22,379 nucleotides of DNA from Deltaproteobacteria bacterium UBA5799 (GTDB lineage: Bacteria > Desulfobacterota > GWC2-55-46): positions 920 through 23,298 of the forward strand of contig DIDN01000120.1 in NCBI GenBank assembly GCA_002418185.1. Direction: 5' to 3'. The notes under the pieces were generated by a model, which did no database searches, was not told the origin of the DNA, and saw nothing but the letters and a program-made list of their open reading frames with translations. Below, piece by piece: positions 15,902-22,379 of the stretch; position 1 is the first letter of the stretch; each line of letters starts with the position of its first letter. Made by a program: the position numbers and the translations under genes.

Positions 15902-15930
15902 ATCCTACCGAAGGGCAAAAGGCGTGTCAA
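15902..15930 (-). promoter_or_regulatory. Sigma70-type promoter for hemL
   Basis: On the minus strand, a perfect TTGACA (15925-15930) and TAGGAT (15902-15907) are exactly 17 bp apart. Transcription would start about 15895, giving a leader of about 38 nt. Confidence 0.7.
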
Positions 15931-15980
15931 CGCCAATTTAGTCCTTTTCCAAAGGGGAACGGCATATTATAATGCGGAAA

Positions 15981-16037
15981 CTTTTAACCGGTCCGTAACC
16001 TGGCCGGAATACGGTTGCAACGACCGCGCGTTAGCAT
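15981..16037 (+). promoter_or_regulatory. Pho-box-like array and -10 of the porin gene
   Basis: AAC, AAC, AAT and AAC triplets end at 15988, 15999, 16010 and 16021, exactly 11 bp apart; the first two sit in TTTTAAC and CCGTAAC. A candidate -10, TAGCAT (16032-16037), begins after 10 further bases. The same plan and the same final spacing occur upstream of pstS. PhoB boxes are 11-bp direct repeats that replace the -35, so PhoB-type activation is inferred. Confidence 0.6.
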
Positions 16038-16072
16038 GGGCCTAAAAGCATACTGAAGAAGGAGGTTTGTGA

Positions 16073-17248
16073 ATGAAGAGAAAAGCTCTGATGATTGCCC
16101 TTACAGCCGTGGCCGGGATGTTTGCGGCCGCAACCCCGTCTGCCGCCGGGTTCGCCTTCGGCGAGGAGACTAAAGGGGTCACGTTGACCCAGGGAGAGAG
16201 CGACCTGACCATACGGGTCAGGCTCCAGCCGAGGTTCGATTTCGGGGACATCATCGACAACGGTACTTCCTACTCTACCGAGAGCGACATGTACCTGAGG
16301 AGGGCGCGCCTTGAGATGGGCGGCCACCTCGTCTCCAGGAAGATAAAGTACAACGTCACCCTCGATGCCGACAAGTGGGACAAGGCCGGGAACGACAACA
16401 AGGTATCGCTCAAGTACGCTTATGTGACCCTTGCCCCGGACGAGGCCTACTCTTTCATGTTCGGCAAATACAAGCTCCCGTACTCGAGGGAGGCGCTCAC
16501 GGACGGCTCGACCCTCCTTATGGTGGAAAGGCCCGCCTCGGTCGAGGCGGCACAGAACGTCTTCGGCGAGAGCAAGGCCTTTTACCAGCCCAAGGTGGCC
16601 GTATTCGGCAGGCTCCTTGAGGGGTCCATCGGATACGAGGTGGCGGTCGCAGACGGCTGGCAGAACGGGGAGACGATACGAGAAAATACGCTACCAACTC
16701 CGGATACAACTGTCTTCAAGGCCGCGCCCTTCCTTGCGACAAGGATAGAGATATCCCCCACGGGCTGGGTGGAGGACAAGAAGAAGGGCTCGCACCTCGG
16801 CAAGGGGCAGCACATCACCGCAGGGGTTAGCCTCGCCATGCAGAACGACATTGATTACGAGCTCGGCGGCGGCGAGGACAGGACCCTCTGGGGAGTGGAC
16901 GTATCGACCCACGCCCAGGGGCTTACCGTTAGCGCGGAGTATATAACCTGGGAGGTCGACTCAAGCGTTTACGGAAAGGCAAGGCCCGAAGGCTTGTTCC
17001 TGCAGGGCGGGTACTTCATGGAGGGGATCAATATCGAGCCCACGGCCAGGTTCGAGATCTTTGACCACGACACGAAGACATCGGACGACACGGAGAGGAC
17101 CATTACCCTCGGCGTAAACTGGTATGGCATGGGGCACAGCCTCAAGGTGCAGGCCAACTGGGCCCATACCAGGTTCGACTCCGGTGTGCCTGACTTTATC
17201 GACAGGTCAAGGGACATAATCCAGGTGCAGGGGCAGCTCTATTTTTAG
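16073..17248 (+). CDS. OprO/OprP-type phosphate-selective porin
   Basis: This is a 391-residue outer-membrane beta-barrel. It starts with a signal peptide (MKR followed by a hydrophobic stretch; cleavage probable near residues 25-26, after TPSAA or TPSAAG). FRPRFDFG-like sequence (RVRLQPRFDFGDIIDNG) and YLRRARLEMGG are typical of the phosphate-selective porin O and P family. The protein alternates hydrophobic and polar strands and ends in QVQGQLYF, the usual C-terminal aromatic signal for barrel assembly. Anion or phosphate selectivity is inferred from family and from the Pho-like promoter; related porins carry other solutes. AAGGAGG (16059-16065) gives an excellent ribosome-binding site at spacing 7. 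It lies upstream of the pst operon, apparently as a separate transcription unit. Confidence 0.85.
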   Translation: MKRKALMIALTAVAGMFAAATPSAAGFAFGEETKGVTLTQGESDLTIRVRLQPRFDFGDIIDNGTSYSTESDMYLRRARLEMGGHLVSRKIKYNVTLDADKWDKAGNDNKVSLKYAYVTLAPDEAYSFMFGKYKLPYSREALTDGSTLLMVERPASVEAAQNVFGESKAFYQPKVAVFGRLLEGSIGYEVAVADGWQNGETIRENTLPTPDTTVFKAAPFLATRIEISPTGWVEDKKKGSHLGKGQHITAGVSLAMQNDIDYELGGGEDRTLWGVDVSTHAQGLTVSAEYITWEVDSSVYGKARPEGLFLQGGYFMEGINIEPTARFEIFDHDTKTSDDTERTITLGVNWYGMGHSLKVQANWAHTRFDSGVPDFIDRSRDIIQVQGQLYF

Positions 17249-17254
17249 GCAGGA

Positions 17255-17283
17255 CAGGGGGGGGCGCTCCGCGCCCCCCCCTG
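17255..17283 (+). terminator. Strong hairpin after the porin gene
   Basis: CAGGGGGGGGCGC (17255-17267) pairs perfectly with 17271-17283 around a TCC loop, six bases after the porin stop codon. No T-run follows, so it may be an imperfect terminator or a 3'-end stabilising structure. Confidence 0.55.
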
Positions 17284-17290
17284 AATACTG

Positions 17291-17340
17291 GATTCTTCGC
17301 TCCGCTCAGAATGACAAGGTTTGCGAATTAATCAGACCTT
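17291..17340. repeat. Half copy of the TGTCATTCTGAG palindromic repeat (right half)
   Basis: GATTCTTCG (17291-17299), CTCAGAATGACA (17305-17316) and GAATTAATCAGACCTT (17325-17340) match the right half of the full copy at 7457-7506, in order and nearly in spacing. The left half is absent; its place is taken by the porin terminal hairpin. Confidence 0.78.
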
Positions 17341-17528
17341 CATTAGCATTCAATCCTTTCTGAAAAAGGCCCTTTAACGCGCTGCCGCGTTTTTGGCATA
17401 AGGCTACGCTCGTTTTCCCGCCCTGTCCTCATCGCTCGACCCCGTAGGGTGCGCTTGCGCACCATGAATTTTCGGCCCTTTGGCCTCGTTCCTGCCCGTC
17501 CCGCGCTTGCCCGCCTCCTTTTCCGTAG

Positions 17529-17572
17529 CTTAACGCCCCTGTAACACGGCTGTAACATTCTTCCGTTACAGT
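17529..17572 (+). promoter_or_regulatory. Pho-box-like array and -10 of the pst operon
   Basis: CTTAAC, CTGTAAC and CTGTAAC have AAC triplets ending at 17534, 17545 and 17556, an exact 11-bp period. TACAGT (17567-17572) follows after 10 bases as the probable -10. CTGTAAC (17550-17556) also forms a perfect inverted repeat with GTTACAG (17565-17571). The CTGTAAC half-sites are close to the enterobacterial Pho-box half-site CTGTCAT. Confidence 0.72.
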
Positions 17573-17606
17573 CAGAGCAAAAAGAGGAATAAAAAGGAAA
17601 CCGAAA

Positions 17607-18641
17607 ATGAAAAAGATATTGCTTCTGACGATAATCTTCCTGGCCGCGGCCCTGGGCACGGCATCTGCCCAGCTCATAAACGGCGCCGGCGCCACATTCC
17701 CGTACCCGCTCTACTCCAAGTGGGCGTACGAATACAACAGGGCGACAGGGGTGAGGGTCAACTACCAGTCCATAGGGAGCGGCGGCGGCATAAGGCAGGT
17801 CACCGCTGGCACCGTGGATTTCGGGGCGTCTGACGCGCCGCTCGGGGCAAAGGAGGTCGAGGACGCGGGCCTCGTCCAGTTCCCCATGGCGGTGGGCGGG
17901 GTCGTGCCGGTCGTGAACCTCGCAGGGGTAGGGCCTGGGAGCCTCAAGCTCACGGGAGATGTCCTCGCGGACATCTTTTTAGGGAAGATAACCAAATGGA
18001 ACGACGAGCATATAGCCGCGCTCAACCCGGGAGTGAAGCTCCCTGACGCGAAGATAACCGTGGTGCACCGCTCTGACGGGAGCGGCACCACGTGGATATT
18101 CGCGAACTACCTTTCGAAGACGAGCCCCGAATGGAAGGGCAGGGTCGGCTTCGGCACCGCCGTCAACTGGCCAGCGGGCGTGGGTGGCAAGGGGAACGAG
18201 GGCGTGGCCATGTACGTAAAGAGGATGAAGAACTCGATCGGGTATGTCGAATACGCGTACGCCGTACAGAACAAGCTCGCATACGCGAAGCTCGGCAACA
18301 AGGCGGGAAACTTCGTCGAGCCCTCAATGGAGTCGTTCCAGGCTGCCGCTTCCAACGCCGACTGGAAGGGCACCCCGGGCTTCGGGGTGGTTCTCACGGA
18401 GCAGCCCGGAAAGGACTCGTGGCCCATTGCCGGGGCGACTTTCATACTCGTAAAGAAAAGCCAGTCGGACTGCAAAAAGGTTTCAGAGGTCCTGAAGTTC
18501 TTCGACTGGGCTTACAGGAACGGGGCTGATATGGCCAGGTCTCTCGACTACGTGCCGGTCCCGCCCGCCGTATACGGCCTCATGGAGGCCGCATGGGCGA
18601 GCGAGATAAGGTGCGACTCGCAGCCGGTCTGGGGCAAATAG
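17607..18641 (+). CDS. pstS: Phosphate ABC transporter, periplasmic phosphate-binding protein
   Basis: This 344-residue periplasmic protein captures inorganic phosphate and delivers it to PstCA. The signal peptide (1-21) ends in ASA-Q. Phosphate-contacting segments of the PstS family are clear: NGAGATFPYPLYSKW (25-39), SIGSGGGIRQ (55-64), DFGASDAPL (71-79) and HRSDGSGTTWIF (154-165). No lipobox cysteine is seen, so it should be a free periplasmic protein. AAGGA (17594-17598) precedes the ATG. It is the first gene of the operon, behind the Pho-like promoter, and is followed by a perfect hairpin with a T-run that should partly separate its expression from pstCAB. Confidence 0.96.
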   Translation: MKKILLLTIIFLAAALGTASAQLINGAGATFPYPLYSKWAYEYNRATGVRVNYQSIGSGGGIRQVTAGTVDFGASDAPLGAKEVEDAGLVQFPMAVGGVVPVVNLAGVGPGSLKLTGDVLADIFLGKITKWNDEHIAALNPGVKLPDAKITVVHRSDGSGTTWIFANYLSKTSPEWKGRVGFGTAVNWPAGVGGKGNEGVAMYVKRMKNSIGYVEYAYAVQNKLAYAKLGNKAGNFVEPSMESFQAAASNADWKGTPGFGVVLTEQPGKDSWPIAGATFILVKKSQSDCKKVSEVLKFFDWAYRNGADMARSLDYVPVPPAVYGLMEAAWASEIRCDSQPVWGK

Positions 18642-18650
18642 GGGGTACAG

Positions 18651-18676
18651 GCCGCCCCGCAAGGGGCGGCTTTTTT
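18651..18676 (+). terminator. Intrinsic terminator/attenuator between pstS and pstC
   Basis: GCCGCCCC (18651-18658) pairs perfectly with GGGGCGGC (18663-18670) around GCAA and is followed directly by TTTTTT (18671-18676). I find no convincing new promoter before pstC, so partial read-through is likely. Confidence 0.85.
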
Positions 18677-18714
18677 GTGGAAACAGTAAACCTTTTGGAA
18701 TATTATCAGGGCTC

Positions 18715-19731
18715 ATGCCGGAGAAAACAGACGAGAAGGTACGGATGCCGTTAAGAGATATGCCCGAAAAACGGGCTTCGGACAGTGGCCCGGTAGCCGC
18801 GGCGCGGAGATACGCTTCAGCCAGGGCAGGGGACGCGGTATTCAAGGGCGCGGCCTGGTTCTTCGCCGCGTCTGTCATCGCGCTGATGCTCCTCATATTC
18901 GCCGTCCTCCTCAAGGAGTCCTGGCTTTCCATCAAGACCTTCGGCCTGGGTTTCATTACAAGCTCGACGTGGGACCCGGTAGCTCTCGAGTTCGGGGCGC
19001 TCCCGTCGATATACGGCACGCTGGTCTCGTCCGCCATAGCGATAATAATCGCGCTCCCCATAAGCGTCGGCATTGCCATATTCCTTACCGAGATGGCCCC
19101 CAAGCGCGTAAGCGGGCCGGTGGGCTCTGCAATTGAGCTGCTGGCCTCGATACCGAGCATCATCTACGGCATGTGGGGGCTCTTCGTATTCGCGCCCGTG
19201 CTCTCCGAGTACGTGGAGCCGTTCCTAATCGACCATTTGGGCTTCATCCCGCTATTTTCAGGCGCGCCGCTCGGAATAGGCATGCTCCCCGCGGGCTTCA
19301 TCCTCGCCATCATGATAATACCCTTCATCTCTTCGGTCACCAGGGACATCTTCCGCATGGTCCCGCCCATGCTGAAGGAATCGGGCTACGGGGTGGGGGC
19401 CACCAAGTGGGAGGTGATACGGAAGATAGTGATACCGTACACCAGGTCCGGGATAATCGGGGCCGTGATACTCGGGCTCGGCAGGGCGCTCGGGGAGACC
19501 ATGGCGGTCACCTTCCTGATCGGCAACGCACAGAACATAAGCATATCGCTCCTCGACCCGGCCACTTCCATATCCGCAACGCTCGCCAACGAGTTCACCG
19601 AGGCCTTCGAGGACCTGTATCTGTCGAGCCTCGTCGAGCTCGGCCTCATACTCTTCCTGATAACCTTCGTGGTGCTCGCGATAGCGAAGCTCCTCATTGC
19701 CAGGTTCTCGTACCAGGGGGGGAAATTTTAG
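18715..19731 (+). CDS. pstC: Phosphate ABC transporter permease PstC
   Basis: This 338-residue inner-membrane subunit forms the phosphate channel with PstA. It has about six transmembrane helices (for example 46-66, 103-124 and 193-208) and the cytoplasmic ABC-coupling loop ESGYGVGATKWEVIRKIVIP (222-241), followed by GRALGETMAV (256-265). The N-terminus has a polar tail of about 45 residues. Its start is uncertain: ATG 18715 has only a close AGGG, whereas the in-frame ATG 18745 has GAAGG five bases upstream and would trim ten residues. The stop codon directly precedes the pstA start. A terminator lies between it and pstS. Confidence 0.94.
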   Translation: MPEKTDEKVRMPLRDMPEKRASDSGPVAAARRYASARAGDAVFKGAAWFFAASVIALMLLIFAVLLKESWLSIKTFGLGFITSSTWDPVALEFGALPSIYGTLVSSAIAIIIALPISVGIAIFLTEMAPKRVSGPVGSAIELLASIPSIIYGMWGLFVFAPVLSEYVEPFLIDHLGFIPLFSGAPLGIGMLPAGFILAIMIIPFISSVTRDIFRMVPPMLKESGYGVGATKWEVIRKIVIPYTRSGIIGAVILGLGRALGETMAVTFLIGNAQNISISLLDPATSISATLANEFTEAFEDLYLSSLVELGLILFLITFVVLAIAKLLIARFSYQGGKF

Positions 19732-20583
19732 ATGGACGCAGCGGGAGCACGGTTCATTAAAAGGAAGCTCGCGAATTACGGGGCGCTTGCGCTCTCTGCC
19801 GCCTCGGCCGCCTTCGGTATATTCTTCCTTTTCTGGATATTGAAAGACGTTCTGGTCCTGGGCTTCAGCGCCATAAACCTCGACTTCTTTACCCGGCTCC
19901 CGGCCCCTGCCGGAATGGAAGGGGGCGGGCTCGTTAACGCCATTGCCGGCACCTTCCTCATAACCGCGCTCGCGACCGTCATCGGCGTGCCCGCGGGGAT
20001 AATGGCCGGCACATACCTTTCCGAGTACGGACGGAAGAGCAGGATGGCCTCTGTCGTGAGGTTCGTATCCGACATCCTCGTAAGCGCCCCGTCGATTGTC
20101 GTCGGCGTCTTCGTGTATGCTCTGCTCGTTAAGCCCTTCGGCGGCTTCTCCGCAATCGCCGGAGCGGTGGCCCTCGCTATAATAATGCTCCCGGTCGTAA
20201 TAAGGACGGCCGAGGAGATGCTGAAGCTCGTCCCGGACGCCACGCGGGAGGCGGCCCTTGCGCTCGGCGCGCCGCACTGGAAGGTCACGGTGCATGTAGT
20301 TTACAGGGGGGCCGTCCGCGGCATAGTCACGGGCGTGATGCTCGCTGTCGCACGGGTCTCGGGCGAGACAGCGCCGCTCCTTTTCACCTCGTTCAACAAC
20401 TCCTTCTGGAACTTCAGCCTAACCGAGCCCACGGCCACGCTCACGGTCACGATATTCAACTACGCGATGGGGCCCTACGAGGACTGGCACCAGAAGGCGT
20501 GGGCCGCGGCCCTCCTCATAACGGCTATTGTGTTGCTTGTGAACATCATTTCAAGGATAATAGTGAGAGGCAAGGCGGAATAG
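19732..20583 (+). CDS. pstA: Phosphate ABC transporter permease PstA
   Basis: This 283-residue inner-membrane partner of PstC has about six predicted transmembrane helices. Its coupling loop REAALALGAPHWKVTVHVV (172-190) contacts PstB. The GETAPLLFTSF segment (211-221) after the loop is characteristic of PstA, and the C-terminal GPYEDWHQKAWAAALLI fits the family. Length is normal. The ATG directly follows the pstC stop and its own stop directly precedes the pstB ATG, so translation of pstC-pstA-pstB is probably coupled. Confidence 0.95.
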   Translation: MDAAGARFIKRKLANYGALALSAASAAFGIFFLFWILKDVLVLGFSAINLDFFTRLPAPAGMEGGGLVNAIAGTFLITALATVIGVPAGIMAGTYLSEYGRKSRMASVVRFVSDILVSAPSIVVGVFVYALLVKPFGGFSAIAGAVALAIIMLPVVIRTAEEMLKLVPDATREAALALGAPHWKVTVHVVYRGAVRGIVTGVMLAVARVSGETAPLLFTSFNNSFWNFSLTEPTATLTVTIFNYAMGPYEDWHQKAWAAALLITAIVLLVNIISRIIVRGKAE

Positions 20584-21339
20584 ATGAAAGACAAGCTGAC
20601 TATAAAGGACCTCAATTTCTGGTACGGCGACAAGCAGGCCCTGAAGGACATAAACCTCCACATCGGGGAAAAGCAGATAACCGCCCTCATCGGTCCTTCC
20701 GGGTGCGGGAAGACGACCTTCCTCCGGTGCCTTAACAGGATGCACGACCTCTACCCCGGGAACAGGTACGAGGGCGAGATACTGCTTGAAGGCAGGAACA
20801 TACTGGAGAAGGGGCTCGACCTCATACGGCTACGGGGCAAGATAGGCATGGTCTTCCAGAAGCCCACTCCCTTCCCCATGTCCATATACGAGAACATCGC
20901 CTTCGGCTTGAAGCTCATGGGCATAAAGAGCAAGGGAGAGGTATCGGGCAGGGTCGAGAAGGCCTTGAAGGACTCCGCACTGTGGGACGAGATAAGCGAC
21001 AGGCTCCAGGGGCCTGCGCTATCGCTCTCGGGCGGGCAGCAGCAGAGGCTCTGCATAGCCCGGGCCATCGCGGTCGAGCCCGAGGTCATACTCATGGACG
21101 AGCCCTGCTCGGCCCTCGACCCGGTCGCCACGGCAAAGATAGAGGACCTCATGACCGGCATAAAAGAGGACTATACGGTCGTGATCGTGACGCACAACAT
21201 GCAGCAGGCCGCACGGGTGTCGGAGTACACCGGGTTTTTCATGCTCGGCGAGGTCGTCGAGTTCGACACCACGGAGAAGATATTCACGGCCCCGGCGAAC
21301 AAGCTCACCGAGGACTACATAACCGGGCGGTTCGGCTAG
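20584..21339 (+). CDS. pstB: Phosphate ABC transporter ATP-binding protein
   Basis: This 251-residue cytoplasmic ATPase energises phosphate import. All nucleotide-binding motifs are intact: Walker A GPSGCGKTT (37-45), Q-loop Q92 in FQKPTPFPMSIYEN (a PstB-typical stretch), signature LSGGQQQR (148-155), Walker B VILMDEP (168-174), and switch histidine H204 in VTHNMQQAARVSEYTGFF. Length is as expected. It starts directly after the pstA stop. Its own TAG stop (21337-21339) lies inside the terminal inverted repeat of a palindromic element that separates it from phoU. Confidence 0.97.
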   Translation: MKDKLTIKDLNFWYGDKQALKDINLHIGEKQITALIGPSGCGKTTFLRCLNRMHDLYPGNRYEGEILLEGRNILEKGLDLIRLRGKIGMVFQKPTPFPMSIYENIAFGLKLMGIKSKGEVSGRVEKALKDSALWDEISDRLQGPALSLSGGQQQRLCIARAIAVEPEVILMDEPCSALDPVATAKIEDLMTGIKEDYTVVIVTHNMQQAARVSEYTGFFMLGEVVEFDTTEKIFTAPANKLTEDYITGRFG

Positions 21340-21494
21340 CAGGTTGCTGAAAAACTCATAGCACGTTCAGGCTGCTCAAAAAGTCCAAGATGCAAGGAGT
21401 CGAAAAATGAGGAATGAGGCGTACTTTTTTGTACGCCGCAGTGACGAATTTTGAAGACGACGCCGCAGATTGGGCTTTTTCAGCAGCCTGCTAG
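21336..21494. repeat. 159-bp palindromic element between pstB and phoU
   Basis: CTAGCAGGTTGCTGAAAAA (21336-21354) is a terminal inverted repeat of TTTTTCAGCAGCCTGCTAG (21476-21494) with one mismatch in 19. Inner arms AAAAAGTCCAAGATGC and GCAGATTGGGCTTTTT pair imperfectly. The centre is a perfect GGCGTAC-TTTTTT-GTACGCC hairpin. It has no coding capacity and looks like a MITE-like or REP-like element. Confidence 0.8.
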
Positions 21495-21520
21495 GCGGAA
21501 GCCTGCCTTAAGGAGGAAAA

Positions 21521-22186
21521 ATGACCCGCGAAGCATACCATAAGTCGATGAAGGGACTCGAGGCCGACCTGCAGCAGATGGCCGGCATGGTCGCTGACGC
21601 CATTAAAGGCGCCATCGAGGCCCTGAAGGCGAGGGACCTGGAAAAGTCCCGCCGCATAGTCCTTAACGACATGGAGATAAACAGGAAGCGCTTCCAGATA
21701 GAGGAGAAGTGCATAAGCCTCATAGCCACCCAGCAGCCCATGGCTGTGGACCTCCGGATACTCGCGGCCATAATAAACATCATAACCGACCTCGAACGCA
21801 TCGGCGACCACGCCGAGGGCATCGCCAAGATAAGCGTCTCCATAGGCGACGAGCCGCTCGCCAAGCCCCTCGTCGACATGCCGCTCATGGCCGAGAAGGC
21901 CGTCTCGATGCTGGAGAGGTGCATGAGGGCGTTCATCGAAAGGGACGTGAAGACAGCCAGGGAGATATGCAACGAGGACGACGTGGTCGACGCCTATTAC
22001 GACAAGATATACAACGACCTCGTGCTACTAATGATAGACAACCCGAAGCTCATAAAGGACGCGACTTATCTCATCTGGGCCGCGCACAATATCGAGAGGA
22101 TGGCGGACAGGGTGACGAATATCGCGGAGAGGGTGGTTTATATGGTCACTGGCAAGATGGAGGAGATGAACGTCTCAAAGTACTGA
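21521..22186 (+). CDS. phoU: Phosphate signalling protein PhoU
   Basis: This 221-residue cytoplasmic helical protein normally links PstSCAB to the PhoR/PhoB pair and damps phosphate uptake and Pho signalling when phosphate is sufficient. It consists of two three-helix PhoU repeats, with the metal-binding motifs DLERIGDHAEGI (90-101) and NIERMADRVTNIAE (190-203) and the family stretch QQPMAVDLR (71-79). Length is typical. AAGGAGG (21510-21516) gives a very strong ribosome-binding site four bases before the ATG. It is separated from pstB by a palindromic element, but no promoter of its own is evident. PhoB and PhoR genes are not in the window. Confidence 0.96.
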   Translation: MTREAYHKSMKGLEADLQQMAGMVADAIKGAIEALKARDLEKSRRIVLNDMEINRKRFQIEEKCISLIATQQPMAVDLRILAAIINIITDLERIGDHAEGIAKISVSIGDEPLAKPLVDMPLMAEKAVSMLERCMRAFIERDVKTAREICNEDDVVDAYYDKIYNDLVLLMIDNPKLIKDATYLIWAAHNIERMADRVTNIAERVVYMVTGKMEEMNVSKY

Positions 22187-22188
22187 CC

Positions 22189-22307
22189 GGACGCAATAAA
22201 TGTCTTTATACTGCGTTGTGCTCCTCGGAAAATCCTCGACGTACCGCAGAGAGTACGCCTGCGGTTTTCCTCGTCGCCCGCCTTGTCTAAAGCCATTTCT
22301 TGCGTCC
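22189..22307. repeat. 119-bp palindromic element directly after phoU
   Basis: GGACGCAATAAATGTCTTTA (22189-22208) pairs with 22288-22307 (18 of 20 matches). The centre contains ACCGCAG (22243-22249) with CTGCGGT (22259-22265) around a loop holding GTACGC. It begins two bases after the phoU stop. Layout resembles the 21336-21494 element, but terminal repeats differ. Confidence 0.72.
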
Positions 22308-22379
22308 TAGTTTTACTACCGCCCGTTCCGCTGCTCGCTCCTCGGCGCCTCGCATCCGGACATTTTTGAGCTGAACTAT
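22308..22379. other. Unassigned window end
   Basis: These 72 bases show no start, promoter or recognisable repeat. They may belong to a further element or gene cut by the window edge. Confidence 0.3.

Larger units (their letters stand above)
17249..17606. other. Intergenic region between porin and pstS: hairpins, half repeat and Pho boxes
   Basis: These 358 bases contain no convincing gene. In order they hold a G-run/C-run hairpin (17255-17283), the right half of a palindromic repeat (17291-17340), two small hairpins, AACGCG-CTGC-CGCGTT followed by TTT (17376-17394) and GGTGCGC-TT-GCGCACC (17448-17463), and the pst promoter (17529-17572). The stretch 17341-17520 may be a decayed palindromic element. 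Confidence 0.6.

Noticed and set aside
15966..15973. ATTATAAT, a -10-like palindrome between hemL and the porin
   Set aside because: It contains TATAAT on both strands, but neither direction has a reasonable -35 at 16-18 bp; better promoters explain both genes.
19258..20295. 345-codon open frame on the minus strand
   Set aside because: It is antisense to pstC and pstA, with shadow-like Arg/Gly/Glu composition.

Overview
The window is about 22.4 kb of high-GC DNA from what looks like a Gram-negative bacterium. The evidence is an outer-membrane porin of the OprO/OprP type with a signal peptide and a terminal aromatic residue, and a PstSCAB-PhoU phosphate system. Strong use of ATA (Ile) and AGG (Arg) codons at high GC, together with many palindromic intergenic repeats, reminds me of Desulfobacterota/Nitrospirota-type genomes. 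That placement is an impression, not a demonstration. I see no rRNA, tRNA, CRISPR array, transposase or integrase.

Layout. 288-3496 (+): a glycosyltransferase family 4 gene overlapping a glycogen-debranching-type amylo-1,6-glucosidase. 3517-5259 (-): a DauA-like SulP/STAS transporter with its own promoter and a structured leader. 5544-7346 (-): a diguanylate cyclase whose N-terminus is a flavodiiron/ODP-like metallo-beta-lactamase domain. 7723-10716 (-): a single-chain type IIG restriction-modification enzyme, with an AT-rich specificity half and palindromic repeats on both sides. 10968-11366 (+): MsrB. 11378-13471 (-) and 13703-14491 (+): a divergent pair made of a TMTC-like GT-C/TPR membrane protein and a DPM1-like family 2 glycosyltransferase. 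14574-15857 (-): HemL. 16073-17248 (+): a phosphate-type porin. 17607-22186 (+): pstS-pstC-pstA-pstB-phoU.

How the genes work together. The right third is a phosphate-uptake block. Porin and pstS are both preceded by an array of AAC/AAT triplets repeating every 11 bp, with a candidate -10 exactly 10 bp after the last triplet, so they are probably co-regulated by a PhoB-like regulator. A perfect hairpin plus T-run between pstS and pstC probably lets the binding protein be made in excess over the permease. The central divergent pair could be a polyprenyl-phosphate-sugar synthase and the membrane glycosyltransferase that uses its product. The other genes look like independent single-gene units.

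Several short palindromic elements occupy the gaps: two full and two half copies of a family with TGTCATTCTGAG arms, and two larger inverted-repeat elements flanking phoU. The most notable observations are the 11-bp Pho-like arrays, the TMTC/DPM1-like pair, the ODP-GGDEF sensor, and the mosaic type IIG gene with an apparently leaderless promoter.
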